From assembly GCA_026988015.1 (NCBI GenBank), contig JALSMA010000075.1:22153-86152 (forward strand): DNA of 64,000 nucleotides. The letters run 5' to 3'. The notes beneath the pieces were generated by a model, which worked only from the letters and a program-made list of their open reading frames with translations, ran no database searches and was not told the origin of the DNA. Position numbers and translations under genes: made by a program. How positions within the stretch are numbered: position 1 is the stretch's first letter; the number at the start of each line of letters is the position of its first letter. This DNA comes from Desulfobulbaceae bacterium. Its GTDB lineage: Bacteria > Desulfobacterota > Desulfobulbia > Desulfobulbales > Desulfocapsaceae. Shown here piece by piece: positions 9,123 through 16,900 of the stretch.

Positions 9123-10565
9123 CTACGCAGCGTAGGGGTTGTGACCACGATGATGGATCTCTGCAATCAAGTTGGCAAGTTTGCTTGCCTCATTTGCGTT
9201 GTCCTCATAGTCAAACAGTTCAGGATGTTTGTCGAGATAAGAAGTATCGAAATCCCCTTCGATGAAATCCGGATCTTTTGCAATATTAAGATAGAAGGGG
9301 ATGGTTGTTTTGGGACCCGCTATGACAAAATTCTGCAGGCAGCGGCGTAGTCTGTCAACTGTTTCATTCCAGGAAAAACCGTGTACGGTCATTTTCACAA
9401 GCAGAGAGTCGTACACTTCAGGAATGGTGAAGCCCTGGTAAACAAAACCATCAAGACGAACGCCATATCCACCAGGTGAACGATAGACTGAGACAGTTTT
9501 TCCACCTTCTGGCATGAAATCGGCCTTGGGGTCTTCAGCATTAATACGCATCTCTATTGCATGGCCACGCATTTTAATGTCGTCCTGGCTGAATGCAAGT
9601 TTTTTGCCCATAGCAAGTTTGATCTGAGTACGGACGATATCGATACCTGTGATCATCTCAGTGACAGTGTGTTCAACCTGCACCCTGGTGTTGATTTCCA
9701 TGAAATAATAGTTGAAATCTTTATCAATCAGAAATTCAACTGTGCCGGCATTGAAATAGTTGGCAGCTTTTGCTGCTTTTACAGCCGTTTTGCATATGGT
9801 ATCAAGGAGATCTTTGTCACCAATCATGGATGGTGCAATTTCAATCAGCTTCTGGTTTCTGCGCTGAATGGAACAGTCACGGGTACCTAAGTGAACTGTG
9901 GTGCCTTCCTTGTCAGCCATAATCTGAACTTCAACATGTTTGGGATCAATGACCACCTTTTCAAGATATACAGATTCATCATTAAAAGCTGCCTTGGCTT
10001 CAGCACGGGCAACGGGAATTTCTGCTTTCATCTGCTCGTCAGATTCAATTAACCTGATTCCACGTCCGCCACCACCAGATGTCGCTTTAAGCATAACCGG
10101 GTATTTATATGTGGCTGCAAAGGCAAGGGCCTCCTTGACTCCTGCATCACCAGGTGAAAGATTCTCAGTTCCGGGTACCATGGGGATATCGGCATCGGCC
10201 ATGATCTGCCTGGCGATCACCTTATTTCCAAGACTTGCGACAACTTCGGAGGAAGGGCCAATGAATATGATCCCCTCGTCCTCACAGGCTCTTGCAAAAT
10301 CGGCATTTTCTGCAAGAAACCCATAGCCGGGGTGGATAGCTGTAGCACCGGATTTTTTGGCAGCATTTATGATTTTGTCAATGTCGAGATAATCACAACG
10401 GGGACCATTTCCCAGCCAGACTGCTTCGTCGGCAATTCGTATGTGTCGAGATTCTTTGTCGGGTGACTCATATACAGCAACTGCTTCATAACTGAGCTCC
10501 TGTATGGCTCGAATGAGTCGGATGGCTATTTCACCACGATTAGCAACAAGTATTTTTGTTTTCAA
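9123..10565 (-). CDS. pycA: Biotin carboxylase subunit of pyruvate carboxylase
   Basis: This 480-aa ATP-grasp enzyme carboxylates the biotin carried by PycB. It shows KILVANRGEIAIRLIRA at the N terminus, the Gly-rich ATP loop KATSGGGGRGIRL, HVEVQIMADKEG, DCSIQRRNQKLIEIAPS, FMEINTRVQVEHTVTE and GHAIEMRINAED. The likely start is TTG at 10565, five bases after a good AAAGGAG; an in-frame GTG at 10580 sits within or before that ribosome-binding sequence and is less likely. It lies 84 bases upstream of pycB in the same orientation. An acetyl-CoA carboxylase (AccC) role is possible by family but not by context. Confidence 0.92.
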   Translation of the reverse strand: MKTKILVANRGEIAIRLIRAIQELSYEAVAVYESPDKESRHIRIADEAVWLGNGPRCDYLDIDKIINAAKKSGATAIHPGYGFLAENADFARACEDEGIIFIGPSSEVVASLGNKVIARQIMADADIPMVPGTENLSPGDAGVKEALAFAATYKYPVMLKATSGGGGRGIRLIESDEQMKAEIPVARAEAKAAFNDESVYLEKVVIDPKHVEVQIMADKEGTTVHLGTRDCSIQRRNQKLIEIAPSMIGDKDLLDTICKTAVKAAKAANYFNAGTVEFLIDKDFNYYFMEINTRVQVEHTVTEMITGIDIVRTQIKLAMGKKLAFSQDDIKMRGHAIEMRINAEDPKADFMPEGGKTVSVYRSPGGYGVRLDGFVYQGFTIPEVYDSLLVKMTVHGFSWNETVDRLRRCLQNFVIAGPKTTIPFYLNIAKDPDFIEGDFDTSYLDKHPELFDYEDNANEASKLANLIAEIHHRGHNPYAA

Positions 10566-10617
10566 AGCAACTCCTTTCACAGATTAATTCAAAATTGTAA
10601 CGGAATGACACTGGGGG

Positions 10618-10644
10618 AAATTCCCTGAAAAGTTCAGGGAATTT
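10618..10644 (-). promoter_or_regulatory. 12-bp hairpin in the pycA leader
   Basis: AAATTCCCTGAA (10618-10629) pairs perfectly with TTCAGGGAATTT (10633-10644) around a three-base loop. It lies 53 bases upstream of the pycA start, so it would be in the 5' untranslated region if transcription starts further out. On the plus strand it is followed by a T-rich stretch (8 T near 10655), so it could also stop plus-strand transcription. It is not a riboswitch class I recognise. Confidence 0.6.
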
Positions 10645-10734
10645 TGAATCGGTATTTTTTTTACCTAATCTAAAATTTCAAACTTGTAATTAATAGCATA
10701 TTCTGATTGTAAAGGCAAGTAATACTGGTGGATT

Positions 10735-10775
10735 GTCAGGGAAGGTGTTTGTTCCCTGACACGGACTTGCCGTGT
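10735..10775 (+). promoter_or_regulatory. Two adjacent hairpins upstream of the kor promoter
   Basis: GTCAGGGA (10735-10742) pairs with TCCCTGAC (10753-10760), and ACACGG (10759-10764) pairs with CCGTGT (10770-10775), so the two stems share two bases. They lie 40-80 bases upstream of the kor -35 box in the 307-base region between the divergent pycA and korD genes. The GTCAGGGA/TCCCTGAC palindrome may be an operator or a transcript hairpin; this is inference. Confidence 0.4.
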
Positions 10776-10814
10776 AGCCAAAGCTGTCTATTCCCAGGAA
10801 ATTACACAATATCC

Positions 10815-10842
10815 TTGACAGTAAGCCCAGTGGGGATATAAC
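10815..10842 (+). promoter_or_regulatory. Sigma70-type promoter of the korDABC operon
   Basis: A consensus TTGACA (10815-10820) and TATAAC (10837-10842) are separated by 16 bases. The expected start of transcription is near 10849, about 25 bases before the korD ATG. It is the best promoter match in this intergenic region. Confidence 0.7.
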
Positions 10843-10872
10843 CAAAACAGGGATACTGTTTTGGTGGAATTA

Positions 10873-11223
10873 ATGGTTTTTACTGAAGTACCTATCAACT
10901 CAAAAAACGAAAAACTGGTTATCAATATGGTCAAAGAAACTATGCCCAAAAAAAGTGGGACAAGAAAAAAAACTGCTGCTTCGAAACCAAAAAAGAAAAA
11001 GTTATATACTGTTATTTTTTTTCAGAAATGGTGCAAATCGTGCGGGCTCTGCTCAGCCCTTTGTCCCAAGAAAATAATAAAACTAGATGACATTGGGCAT
11101 CCTGCCATTAATGACATGGATAGCTGCAGCGGATGTCGGTTCTGTGAAATCCATTGTCCGGATTTTGCAATCACAATAAAAGAAAGACATCCCGGGAGGA
11201 GGCGTACTAATGGAAAGCATTAA
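10873..11223 (+). CDS. korD: 2-oxoacid:ferredoxin oxidoreductase, ferredoxin-like delta subunit
   Basis: A 116-aa protein with two 4Fe-4S clusters, CKSCGLCSALCPKK and CSGCRFCEIHCPD, matching the delta subunit that passes electrons from the KorAB core to free ferredoxin. It is preceded by an unusual basic, lysine-rich extension of about 50 residues (KKSGTRKKTAASKPKKKK). The ATG at 10873 has GGTGGA four bases upstream; internal Met codons at about 10927 and 10942 would shorten the extension and cannot be excluded. It overlaps korA by 14 bases and is the first gene of the operon. Confidence 0.85.
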   Translation: MVFTEVPINSKNEKLVINMVKETMPKKSGTRKKTAASKPKKKKLYTVIFFQKWCKSCGLCSALCPKKIIKLDDIGHPAINDMDSCSGCRFCEIHCPDFAITIKERHPGRRRTNGKH

Positions 11224-12358
11224 TGAAAGCAAACAGAAAAAAATTCTCCTCCAGGGAAATGAGGCGATAGTTGCCGGGGCTCTTGCAGCAGGCTGTCGTT
11301 TTTTTGCAGGGTACCCAATCACCCCTGCTTCCGAAATCAGCGAAATTCTCTCTGTTAAATTACCTGAGGTTGGAGGAACATTCATCCAGATGGAAGATGA
11401 AATTGCCTCAATGGGTGCAGTGATAGGAGCGTCTCTTGCTGGAGTAAAGGCCATGACCGCAACCAGTGGTCCCGGGTTTTCACTTATCCAGGAGAACCTT
11501 GGTTATGGGTGTATTGCTGAGGTGCCTTGTGTAATAATAAATGTTATGCGGGGGGGGCCAAGTACTGGTCTTCCAACCAGCCCCTCTCAAGGCGATGTGC
11601 AGATGGCACGGTGGGGAACTCATGGGGATCATCCCATTATTGTCCTGGCAGTCTCCTCGGTTGCCGACTGTTTTTCAGTGACCATTAAAGCCTTCAATCT
11701 ATCTGAAAAATACCGGATACCGGTCATTATCCTTTCTGATGAGGTTGTGGCGCATACCAGAGAGTCTGTTACCCTACCGAAGCAGGGGCAGATCAGAATT
11801 TTTGACAGAGTCAAGCCTGATGTTCCACCGGAATGGTACAAGCCTTATGCAGACAACAATCGTGGCGTTCCAGATATGGCCGCTTTTGGAGACGGTTACA
11901 GGCACCATGTCACAGGTCTTGTCCATGACGAAAAGGGGTTCCCGACCCAGGATGCCCAGGAAATAGATAAGTTTTTACGAAGAATCCATACTAAGGTCAG
12001 TAAAGGTTTTCAGGATATCCAAATTACAAAGACCCATCTTATGGAGGATGCCGAGGTGTGTGTTATTGCCTATGGGTCCGTTGCAAGATCTGCGCTCAGG
12101 GCCGTACGCGATGCCCGTAAGCTTGGAGTAAAGGCAGGACTTGTACAGCTTGTGACACTGTTTCCTTTTCCACGCAAAGCTGTGGATACTTATTTGCGAC
12201 AATGCAGGGTCGCCATTGTCCCGGAAATGAATTTGGGACAGATGAGCCGTGAAATAGGGCGAGTCAATCAGGCAGGCTGTCGTATTGTAAAACATAATCG
12301 AATTGATGGACAACTGATTACTCCGGAAGAGATACTCAAACACATCACCACAGTATGA
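11210..12358 (+). CDS. korA: 2-oxoglutarate:ferredoxin oxidoreductase alpha subunit
   Basis: KorA (382 aa) carries the pyrimidine-binding part of the thiamine diphosphate enzyme, with GYPITPASEISE, MEDEIASMGAVIGASLAGVKAMTATSGPG and PTGLPTSPSQGD. This pattern is typical of the 2-oxoglutarate (KGOR) branch, although substrate choice (2-oxoglutarate or a branched 2-oxoacid) cannot be fixed from sequence. The enzyme interconverts 2-oxoglutarate and succinyl-CoA with ferredoxin. The ATG at 11210 has GGGAGG about seven bases upstream. The gene overlaps korD, and korB follows after 30 bases. Confidence 0.9.
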   Translation: MESINESKQKKILLQGNEAIVAGALAAGCRFFAGYPITPASEISEILSVKLPEVGGTFIQMEDEIASMGAVIGASLAGVKAMTATSGPGFSLIQENLGYGCIAEVPCVIINVMRGGPSTGLPTSPSQGDVQMARWGTHGDHPIIVLAVSSVADCFSVTIKAFNLSEKYRIPVIILSDEVVAHTRESVTLPKQGQIRIFDRVKPDVPPEWYKPYADNNRGVPDMAAFGDGYRHHVTGLVHDEKGFPTQDAQEIDKFLRRIHTKVSKGFQDIQITKTHLMEDAEVCVIAYGSVARSALRAVRDARKLGVKAGLVQLVTLFPFPRKAVDTYLRQCRVAIVPEMNLGQMSREIGRVNQAGCRIVKHNRIDGQLITPEEILKHITTV

Positions 12359-12388
12359 TCTTGCATACACCTACAAGATTAAGGAGCT

Positions 12389-13282
12389 ATGAATACAATG
12401 CTTGAACGTGCTGAAATAATACGTAAAGAATATTTACGACATGACAAGAAATTCCCCCATGTCTGGTGCCCGGGCTGCGGAAACGGAATTATTATGGGCG
12501 CCCTGCTGCGTGCTGTGCACAGTTTGGGCCTGGATAAGGATGAAGTTGTTCTAGCCTCAGGGATTGGCTGTTCTGGACGCATGCCTACTTATGTGGATTT
12601 TAACACCATCCACACAACCCATGGTCGCGCACTCACTTTTTCCACTGGCATTAAGCTTGCCAAGCCAGGACTCACGGTGATGACAGTAATGGGTGATGGT
12701 GATTCTACCGCCATTGGCGGAAATCATTTTATCCATGCAGCACGAAGAAATCTAAATCTTACTGCAATTATTATCAACAATTCCACCTACGGGATGACAG
12801 GAGGGCAGTATTCCCCAACTACACCATATGGTTCAAAATCAACAACATCTGTATACGGTCACGTTGAGCACGCCTTCAGCATTGCAGAGCTTGCGGCAAC
12901 CGCTGGGGCCTCCTTTGTTGCCAGGAGTACAGTTTATCACGCTACCCACATGGAGGAGATGCTCAAGAAAGGTATAGAGAAGCGTGGGTTTTCGGTGATT
13001 GAAATTATTTCAAACTGTCACGTTCAGCATGGAAGGAGAAATAAACTTGGTGGTGCTGTGGAGATGATCAGTGGATTCAAACAGCGCTCGGTAACCGTCG
13101 AGAAAGCAACAAAAATGAGTGATGATGAGCTTGAAGGGAAGATCACCATCGGGGTACTTGCTGACGTTGAAAAGCCTGTCTCTACAGAAGAATATCAGCG
13201 CATTGTCAAAGAGGCAAAACATAAGGCTGAAATTATCACCAAAGCCAAGGAAAAGAACGGGGTTAAACGTTATGAAGAGTGA
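12389..13282 (+). CDS. korB: 2-oxoglutarate:ferredoxin oxidoreductase beta subunit
   Basis: The 297-aa beta subunit binds the diphosphate of thiamine diphosphate and Mg. It shows the hallmark WCPGCGNGIIMGALL at about residues 28-42, GIGCSGRMPTYVD, THGRALTFSTGIKLA, and GDGDSTAIGGNHFIHAARRN, which carries the GDG...N thiamine diphosphate motif. The ATG at 12389 lies just after AAGGAGCT; the Met at 12398 has a more comfortable 11-base spacing and is a possible start. Its 3' end overlaps the korC start by 11 bases, consistent with coupled translation of a stoichiometric complex. Confidence 0.92.
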   Translation: MNTMLERAEIIRKEYLRHDKKFPHVWCPGCGNGIIMGALLRAVHSLGLDKDEVVLASGIGCSGRMPTYVDFNTIHTTHGRALTFSTGIKLAKPGLTVMTVMGDGDSTAIGGNHFIHAARRNLNLTAIIINNSTYGMTGGQYSPTTPYGSKSTTSVYGHVEHAFSIAELAATAGASFVARSTVYHATHMEEMLKKGIEKRGFSVIEIISNCHVQHGRRNKLGGAVEMISGFKQRSVTVEKATKMSDDELEGKITIGVLADVEKPVSTEEYQRIVKEAKHKAEIITKAKEKNGVKRYEE

Positions 13283-13865
13283 TGAACGATATGAAATCCG
13301 TTTCAGTGGGTCAGGTGGCCAGGGAATAATCACTGCTGCCGTTGTCATGGCTGATGGGGTGGGAGCATACGACAATCAGCATGTGTGTCAGACTCAGAGT
13401 TATGGACCCGAGGCCCGGGGGGGGAAGAGTAAGGCAGAAGTGGTTATTTCAGGTTCTCCCATAGATTATCCCAAGGCATTGCGTGTTGACTTATTGCTTG
13501 CAATGACTCAGACCGCTTGCGATGCTTATTTTTCTGATATAAAATCAAATGGATTACTGGTGGTCGATAGCAGCCTTGTAAAACAGTTACCCTCAAGCCG
13601 ATCTGTTTCCATTCCTTTCACACAAATAGCCAGGGAGAAAATTGGTCGTGAGCTGGTGGCAAACATGGTTGCCCTTGGGGCAGTTGGATTTCTCTGTGGT
13701 CAAGTATCACTTGAAGGGCTGGAAAAAGCGCTGCTATCCAGGGTGCCCAAAGGCACTGAACAGATGAACTCTGAAGCATTGCATGCAGGAATAGAGGAGG
13801 CAAGGAAGATAAATCTTGCCCTCTTACCAAAGTCTGTTTTCTCGGAATGGGAAGACGAATTGTAA
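13272..13865 (+). CDS. korC: 2-oxoglutarate:ferredoxin oxidoreductase gamma subunit
   Basis: KorC (197 aa) is the gamma subunit of the 2-oxoacid oxidoreductase family, recognised by FSGSGGQGIITAAVVMADG at the N terminus, the QTQSYGPEARGGKSKAEVVIS block and the C-terminal NMVALGAVGFLCG. The frame is open for 150 bases upstream inside korB, but the ATG at 13272 places the conserved domain at the very start of the protein, as in other KorC. The four genes in order D-A-B-C form one enzyme complex. Confidence 0.92.
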   Translation: MKSDERYEIRFSGSGGQGIITAAVVMADGVGAYDNQHVCQTQSYGPEARGGKSKAEVVISGSPIDYPKALRVDLLLAMTQTACDAYFSDIKSNGLLVVDSSLVKQLPSSRSVSIPFTQIAREKIGRELVANMVALGAVGFLCGQVSLEGLEKALLSRVPKGTEQMNSEALHAGIEEARKINLALLPKSVFSEWEDEL

Positions 13866-13880
13866 TACAAATTCAACCAA

Positions 13881-14183
13881 ATGGGTAATGATGTGAATGT
13901 AATCCCAGAAGGGTACGGGTGGCCTGTTGTTGGAGTTGTTATACTTTGTCTTGCGCTGATAAGTTGCAGGAGTCCGAGCCTGCTGGCCAATATTAAGAAA
14001 GGGGTAATATTACTGCTCGTAGCTGGCGGGATTGCGCTCGGTTATTATTTTCTTACCGGAAGGTCACTCTCTGAAATACCCGCTGAGGTGGATCATTTTT
14101 TTAACAAACCAAGAGAAGCAGAACCCACCAGCCACAAGTACTACATTAACCCGGAGAAGAGGTATAAAGAGCTTAAGGAGTGA
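13881..14183 (+). CDS. Small two-helix membrane protein of unknown function
   Basis: I do not recognise this 100-aa protein. It has two probable transmembrane helices, about residues 14-29 (WPVVGVVILCLALISC) and 41-60 (GVILLLVAGGIALGYYFLTG), and a charged C-terminal tail (about 65-100) ending in PEKRYKELKE. It begins 15 bases after korC and is likely the last gene of that operon, though a link to the oxidoreductase is not shown. It faces the converging SagB-like gene 14 bases away. A GTG at 13893 is an alternative start; neither has a strong ribosome-binding site. Confidence 0.55.
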   Translation: MGNDVNVIPEGYGWPVVGVVILCLALISCRSPSLLANIKKGVILLLVAGGIALGYYFLTGRSLSEIPAEVDHFFNKPREAEPTSHKYYINPEKRYKELKE

Positions 14184-14197
14184 GGGGAAACAAAGGA

Positions 14198-14941
14198 TTA
14201 GTTACTGAATTTTTGCCCAACTGCGGCAGCATAGATTGCGGTTTCATCATTAGAGTTGATGCCGAGAATCTCGTTGAGTTCATCGTCATAGAATGCTGCT
14301 ACAGGACAGGTGCTGTTCCCGGTAGCTTCTGCTGCAATAAGCAGGTTTTGACAGATGTGCCCTGCGTCGAGAAGGATATAGCGCATTCCCCGATTTCCGT
14401 ATTTACTCATACAGCGCCTGATAACTGCTGACCAGATGAAGGTTACAGCTGATTGTGCCATAAACTTCTGATCTAAACAGGCAGCGGCCACTTTATCCGA
14501 GGTGTCATTCTCTGTTAAGATATCGAGACAGAAATTTTCCACATTAAAATGATACAATCCGGGGGTGACACCTTTCACCCTGTGAATACTGAGATATGTC
14601 TCAACAGGATAGAGCGCACCTCCCGATGGAGCAGTTCTAAATGTGTAACACCCTGATTTTGCGGTTATACCCTGGCTGGCCCACAGCATAAAGGCAAGCT
14701 CTTCAAAATCAATTTCGGTGGTGGTAAATTTACGTTTGGAACGTCTGTTCTGGAGAAGCGGCACGATGCGTGCCTCTTTAAGTTGCCAACTGCGTGGGAG
14801 TTCCAGCTTTTCTGTTTCGGGATATCTCTTGAAAGTGTCAATCTGAGCAATTGCAGGCCGTTCCATATCCTTTATGGTTTCACGGTCGTATGCGGTTTCA
14901 ATCAAGTATTTGTATCCGGAACATGTTTCAAGCTCAGGCAT
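14198..14941 (-). CDS. SagB/ThcOx-type nitroreductase-fold oxidoreductase
   Basis: The 247-aa protein matches the FMN-dependent nitroreductase superfamily, SagB/ThcOx branch: LLQNRRSKRKFT (the RRSxRxF flavin motif), the TFRTAPSGGALYPVETYL segment, GLYHFN, RYILLDAGHICQNLLIAAEA and the C-terminal VGQKF. Family members oxidise azoline rings in RiPP peptides or act on small aromatic substrates. No cyclodehydratase or precursor peptide is adjacent (a YcaO gene is 25 kb away), so the substrate is unknown. The ATG at 14941 has GGTGAGG upstream and overlaps the rlmN stop by eight bases; a GTG at 14953 is less likely. Confidence 0.8.
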   Translation of the reverse strand: MPELETCSGYKYLIETAYDRETIKDMERPAIAQIDTFKRYPETEKLELPRSWQLKEARIVPLLQNRRSKRKFTTTEIDFEELAFMLWASQGITAKSGCYTFRTAPSGGALYPVETYLSIHRVKGVTPGLYHFNVENFCLDILTENDTSDKVAAACLDQKFMAQSAVTFIWSAVIRRCMSKYGNRGMRYILLDAGHICQNLLIAAEATGNSTCPVAAFYDDELNEILGINSNDETAIYAAAVGQKFSN

Positions 14942-16007
14942 TCTGTTCCTCACCTTGTTTTTGTTTTGCTAGTTGTCCACAGGCTGCTGAGATATCTTCT
15001 CCACGACTGGTTCGAATAAATACAGAATACCCACGATCCCGCACAATTTTCTGGAAGGCATACACTCGATTCCTTGATGGACTCTCGAAGGGTAGACCTG
15101 GTGATTCATTGTAAGGAAGAAGATTGATTTTACAGGGAATATCCTTTAACAGTCTGGCAAGATCTCTGGCGTTCTCATCGGAATCATTGATGCCTTTCAG
15201 GAGAACATATTCAAACATAATCCGTTTTCTTTTGGCCATTGGGTAGTCCCTACAGGCCTGGAGAAGATCATCAAGAGAGTAACGCGTATTTACAGGCATA
15301 AGCCGGTTACGGGTAGCATCGTCCACTGCGTGGAGTGATATGGCCAGGTTAACATCTGTTTCTTCACCTAGTTCAAGCATCTTACTGGCAATGCCACAGG
15401 TGGATACAGTGATTCGCCTGTTGGTCATATCAAGTCCACGCTGCTCCGTCAAAATAGAAATAGACTTGATGAGATTATCAAGATTGTTCAGCGGTTCACC
15501 CATTCCCATAAAGACAATATTGGTAACCCTGGCCGGCCCGATCAGTTTTGATTTTGGCTGATCACGCAAGTAATCGCCTACAGCACAAACTTGATTGACG
15601 ATTTCAGAGGGGAGCAGGTTCCTGGTAAAACCCATGGTGGCAGTCAGACAAAAAGAACAGTTCATGGCACACCCAACCTGAGATGATATACAGAGTGTGT
15701 TCCTGTCTGGCTCCGGGATAAGAACTGATTCGATAAGTTTACCGTCGTTCAGAAGAAAGCCAAATTTAACACAACCATCTTTAGAGCGCTGAATGAGCGG
15801 ATTGTCGAAGCGCGAAATATATGCATTTTCAGAGAGAATAATCCTGAATTTTTTGGCAAGATCACTCATCTGGGAAAACTCGGTGATGCCGGGGCGGTAG
15901 AGCCATGACATTATCTGACGGGCACGAAATGGTGGCTGCCCGAGGGATTCCACATAGCAAATCAAGTCTTCTTGAGTCAGGTTCCTCAGGTCGGTTTTAG
16001 AATTCAT
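14934..16007 (-). CDS. rlmN: Dual-specificity 23S rRNA A2503 / tRNA A37 C2-methyltransferase
   Basis: RlmN is a radical SAM enzyme that methylates C2 of A2503 in 23S rRNA and of A37 in some tRNAs. This 357-aa protein has the cluster motif CAMNCSFC (CX3CX2C), GMGEPLNN, the TVSTCGI segment, LAISLHAVDDATRNRLMPVN and the C-terminal catalytic Cys in RGEDISAACGQL. I chose the ATG at 16007, ten bases after the upstream stop, rather than a GTG at 16028 that would overlap the upstream gene. It sits between two genes on the same strand with minimal spacing, so it is part of an operon. Confidence 0.95.
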   Translation of the reverse strand: MNSKTDLRNLTQEDLICYVESLGQPPFRARQIMSWLYRPGITEFSQMSDLAKKFRIILSENAYISRFDNPLIQRSKDGCVKFGFLLNDGKLIESVLIPEPDRNTLCISSQVGCAMNCSFCLTATMGFTRNLLPSEIVNQVCAVGDYLRDQPKSKLIGPARVTNIVFMGMGEPLNNLDNLIKSISILTEQRGLDMTNRRITVSTCGIASKMLELGEETDVNLAISLHAVDDATRNRLMPVNTRYSLDDLLQACRDYPMAKRKRIMFEYVLLKGINDSDENARDLARLLKDIPCKINLLPYNESPGLPFESPSRNRVYAFQKIVRDRGYSVFIRTSRGEDISAACGQLAKQKQGEEQNA

Positions 16008-16017
16008 ATTTGGTTGC

Positions 16018-16887
16018 CTATAGCGCACGAAATTTTTCGGGGACCAGAGCGCGGTTCCCTAAAAGTGCCTGGGCAATGTTTCCGAGCATGGCTTCACGGT
16101 CACGTGGCAGGCGGCCACTTAATGGAAGGTAGTTGGAGGCATGATTCGCCATAAATTGTACTGGTGCACAGCTGATATTTTCAATTAACTTCTGAAGCTC
16201 TAGAAGCATCTGGTCCGGATTAAGGAGCTGAAATTTACCAGTCTCAAACTGGTTGCCAATTTCAGTATTGGCTAAGGGTATCAGGCAGAGAGCGGCTATC
16301 TGGTTAGGACGCATCTCGCTGAGAACCCTAGCGGTTTCAGCAGCATGCTGCAGGCTTTTCCGAATCCCAGCGAGTCCAATTAACACGGTGACGGACAGGA
16401 AAACACCAGCATTTCTCACCAGATGGGCAGCATGAATCATGGACGCAGCTGTTTCGCCCTTCTTGACTTGAGCTAAGACCGCATCATCACCACTTTCCAG
16501 TCCCATGTAAATGCGGTGCAAACCAAGCTCCCGCAACTCCCTCAACTCAGCCTCGGATTTGGTACGGATCGCTTTGCTGTTACCATACAGAGCGATACGG
16601 TTGACCTGTGGGAGATAAAACTTTATCTCCTTGAAAAGTTTTACCAGGCGTTTTTGAGACAGGATAAGGGCGTCTCCATCAGCGAAGAAAACACGTTTTT
16701 GCAGACCGCAGTGCTTCATTGCAAAGGCTATGTTTTCGGCAACTTCAGCATCACTGCGTACCCTGAACTCCTTATCTTTGTAGGCACCACAGAACGTACA
16801 GCGATTGTGGGAGCAGCCTACAGTGACTTGGATGATTATGGAGTCCGCCTCACTGGGTGGACGAATGATATCTCCGTCGTAGTTCAT
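16018..16887 (-). CDS. Radical SAM protein with CX4CX2C cluster motif
   Basis: The 289-aa protein has an N-terminal radical SAM domain. Its cluster motif reads VGCSHNRCTFCGAYKD, with four residues between the first two Cys instead of the usual three. Then come FADGDALILSQKRL and RIYMGLESGDDAVLAQVKKGET, both shaped like Elp3/HemN-type radical SAM enzymes, and a C-terminal region without a second cluster motif. Similar proteins are common in anaerobes without an assigned reaction, so no substrate is claimed. It lies between serC and rlmN and is probably co-transcribed with them. Confidence 0.8.
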   Translation of the reverse strand: MNYDGDIIRPPSEADSIIIQVTVGCSHNRCTFCGAYKDKEFRVRSDAEVAENIAFAMKHCGLQKRVFFADGDALILSQKRLVKLFKEIKFYLPQVNRIALYGNSKAIRTKSEAELRELRELGLHRIYMGLESGDDAVLAQVKKGETAASMIHAAHLVRNAGVFLSVTVLIGLAGIRKSLQHAAETARVLSEMRPNQIAALCLIPLANTEIGNQFETGKFQLLNPDQMLLELQKLIENISCAPVQFMANHASNYLPLSGRLPRDREAMLGNIAQALLGNRALVPEKFRAL

Positions 16888-16900
16888 GCTTATTCAGTTC

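Noticed and set aside
13119..13271. Upstream extension of korC inside korB
   Set aside because: The extension is basic, low-complexity reading in another frame of korB; the ATG at 13272 matches the family start.
14198..14941. RiPP cluster made by the SagB-like gene and the YcaO gene
   Set aside because: The two genes are 25 kb apart on separate transcripts and there is no precursor peptide or transporter.
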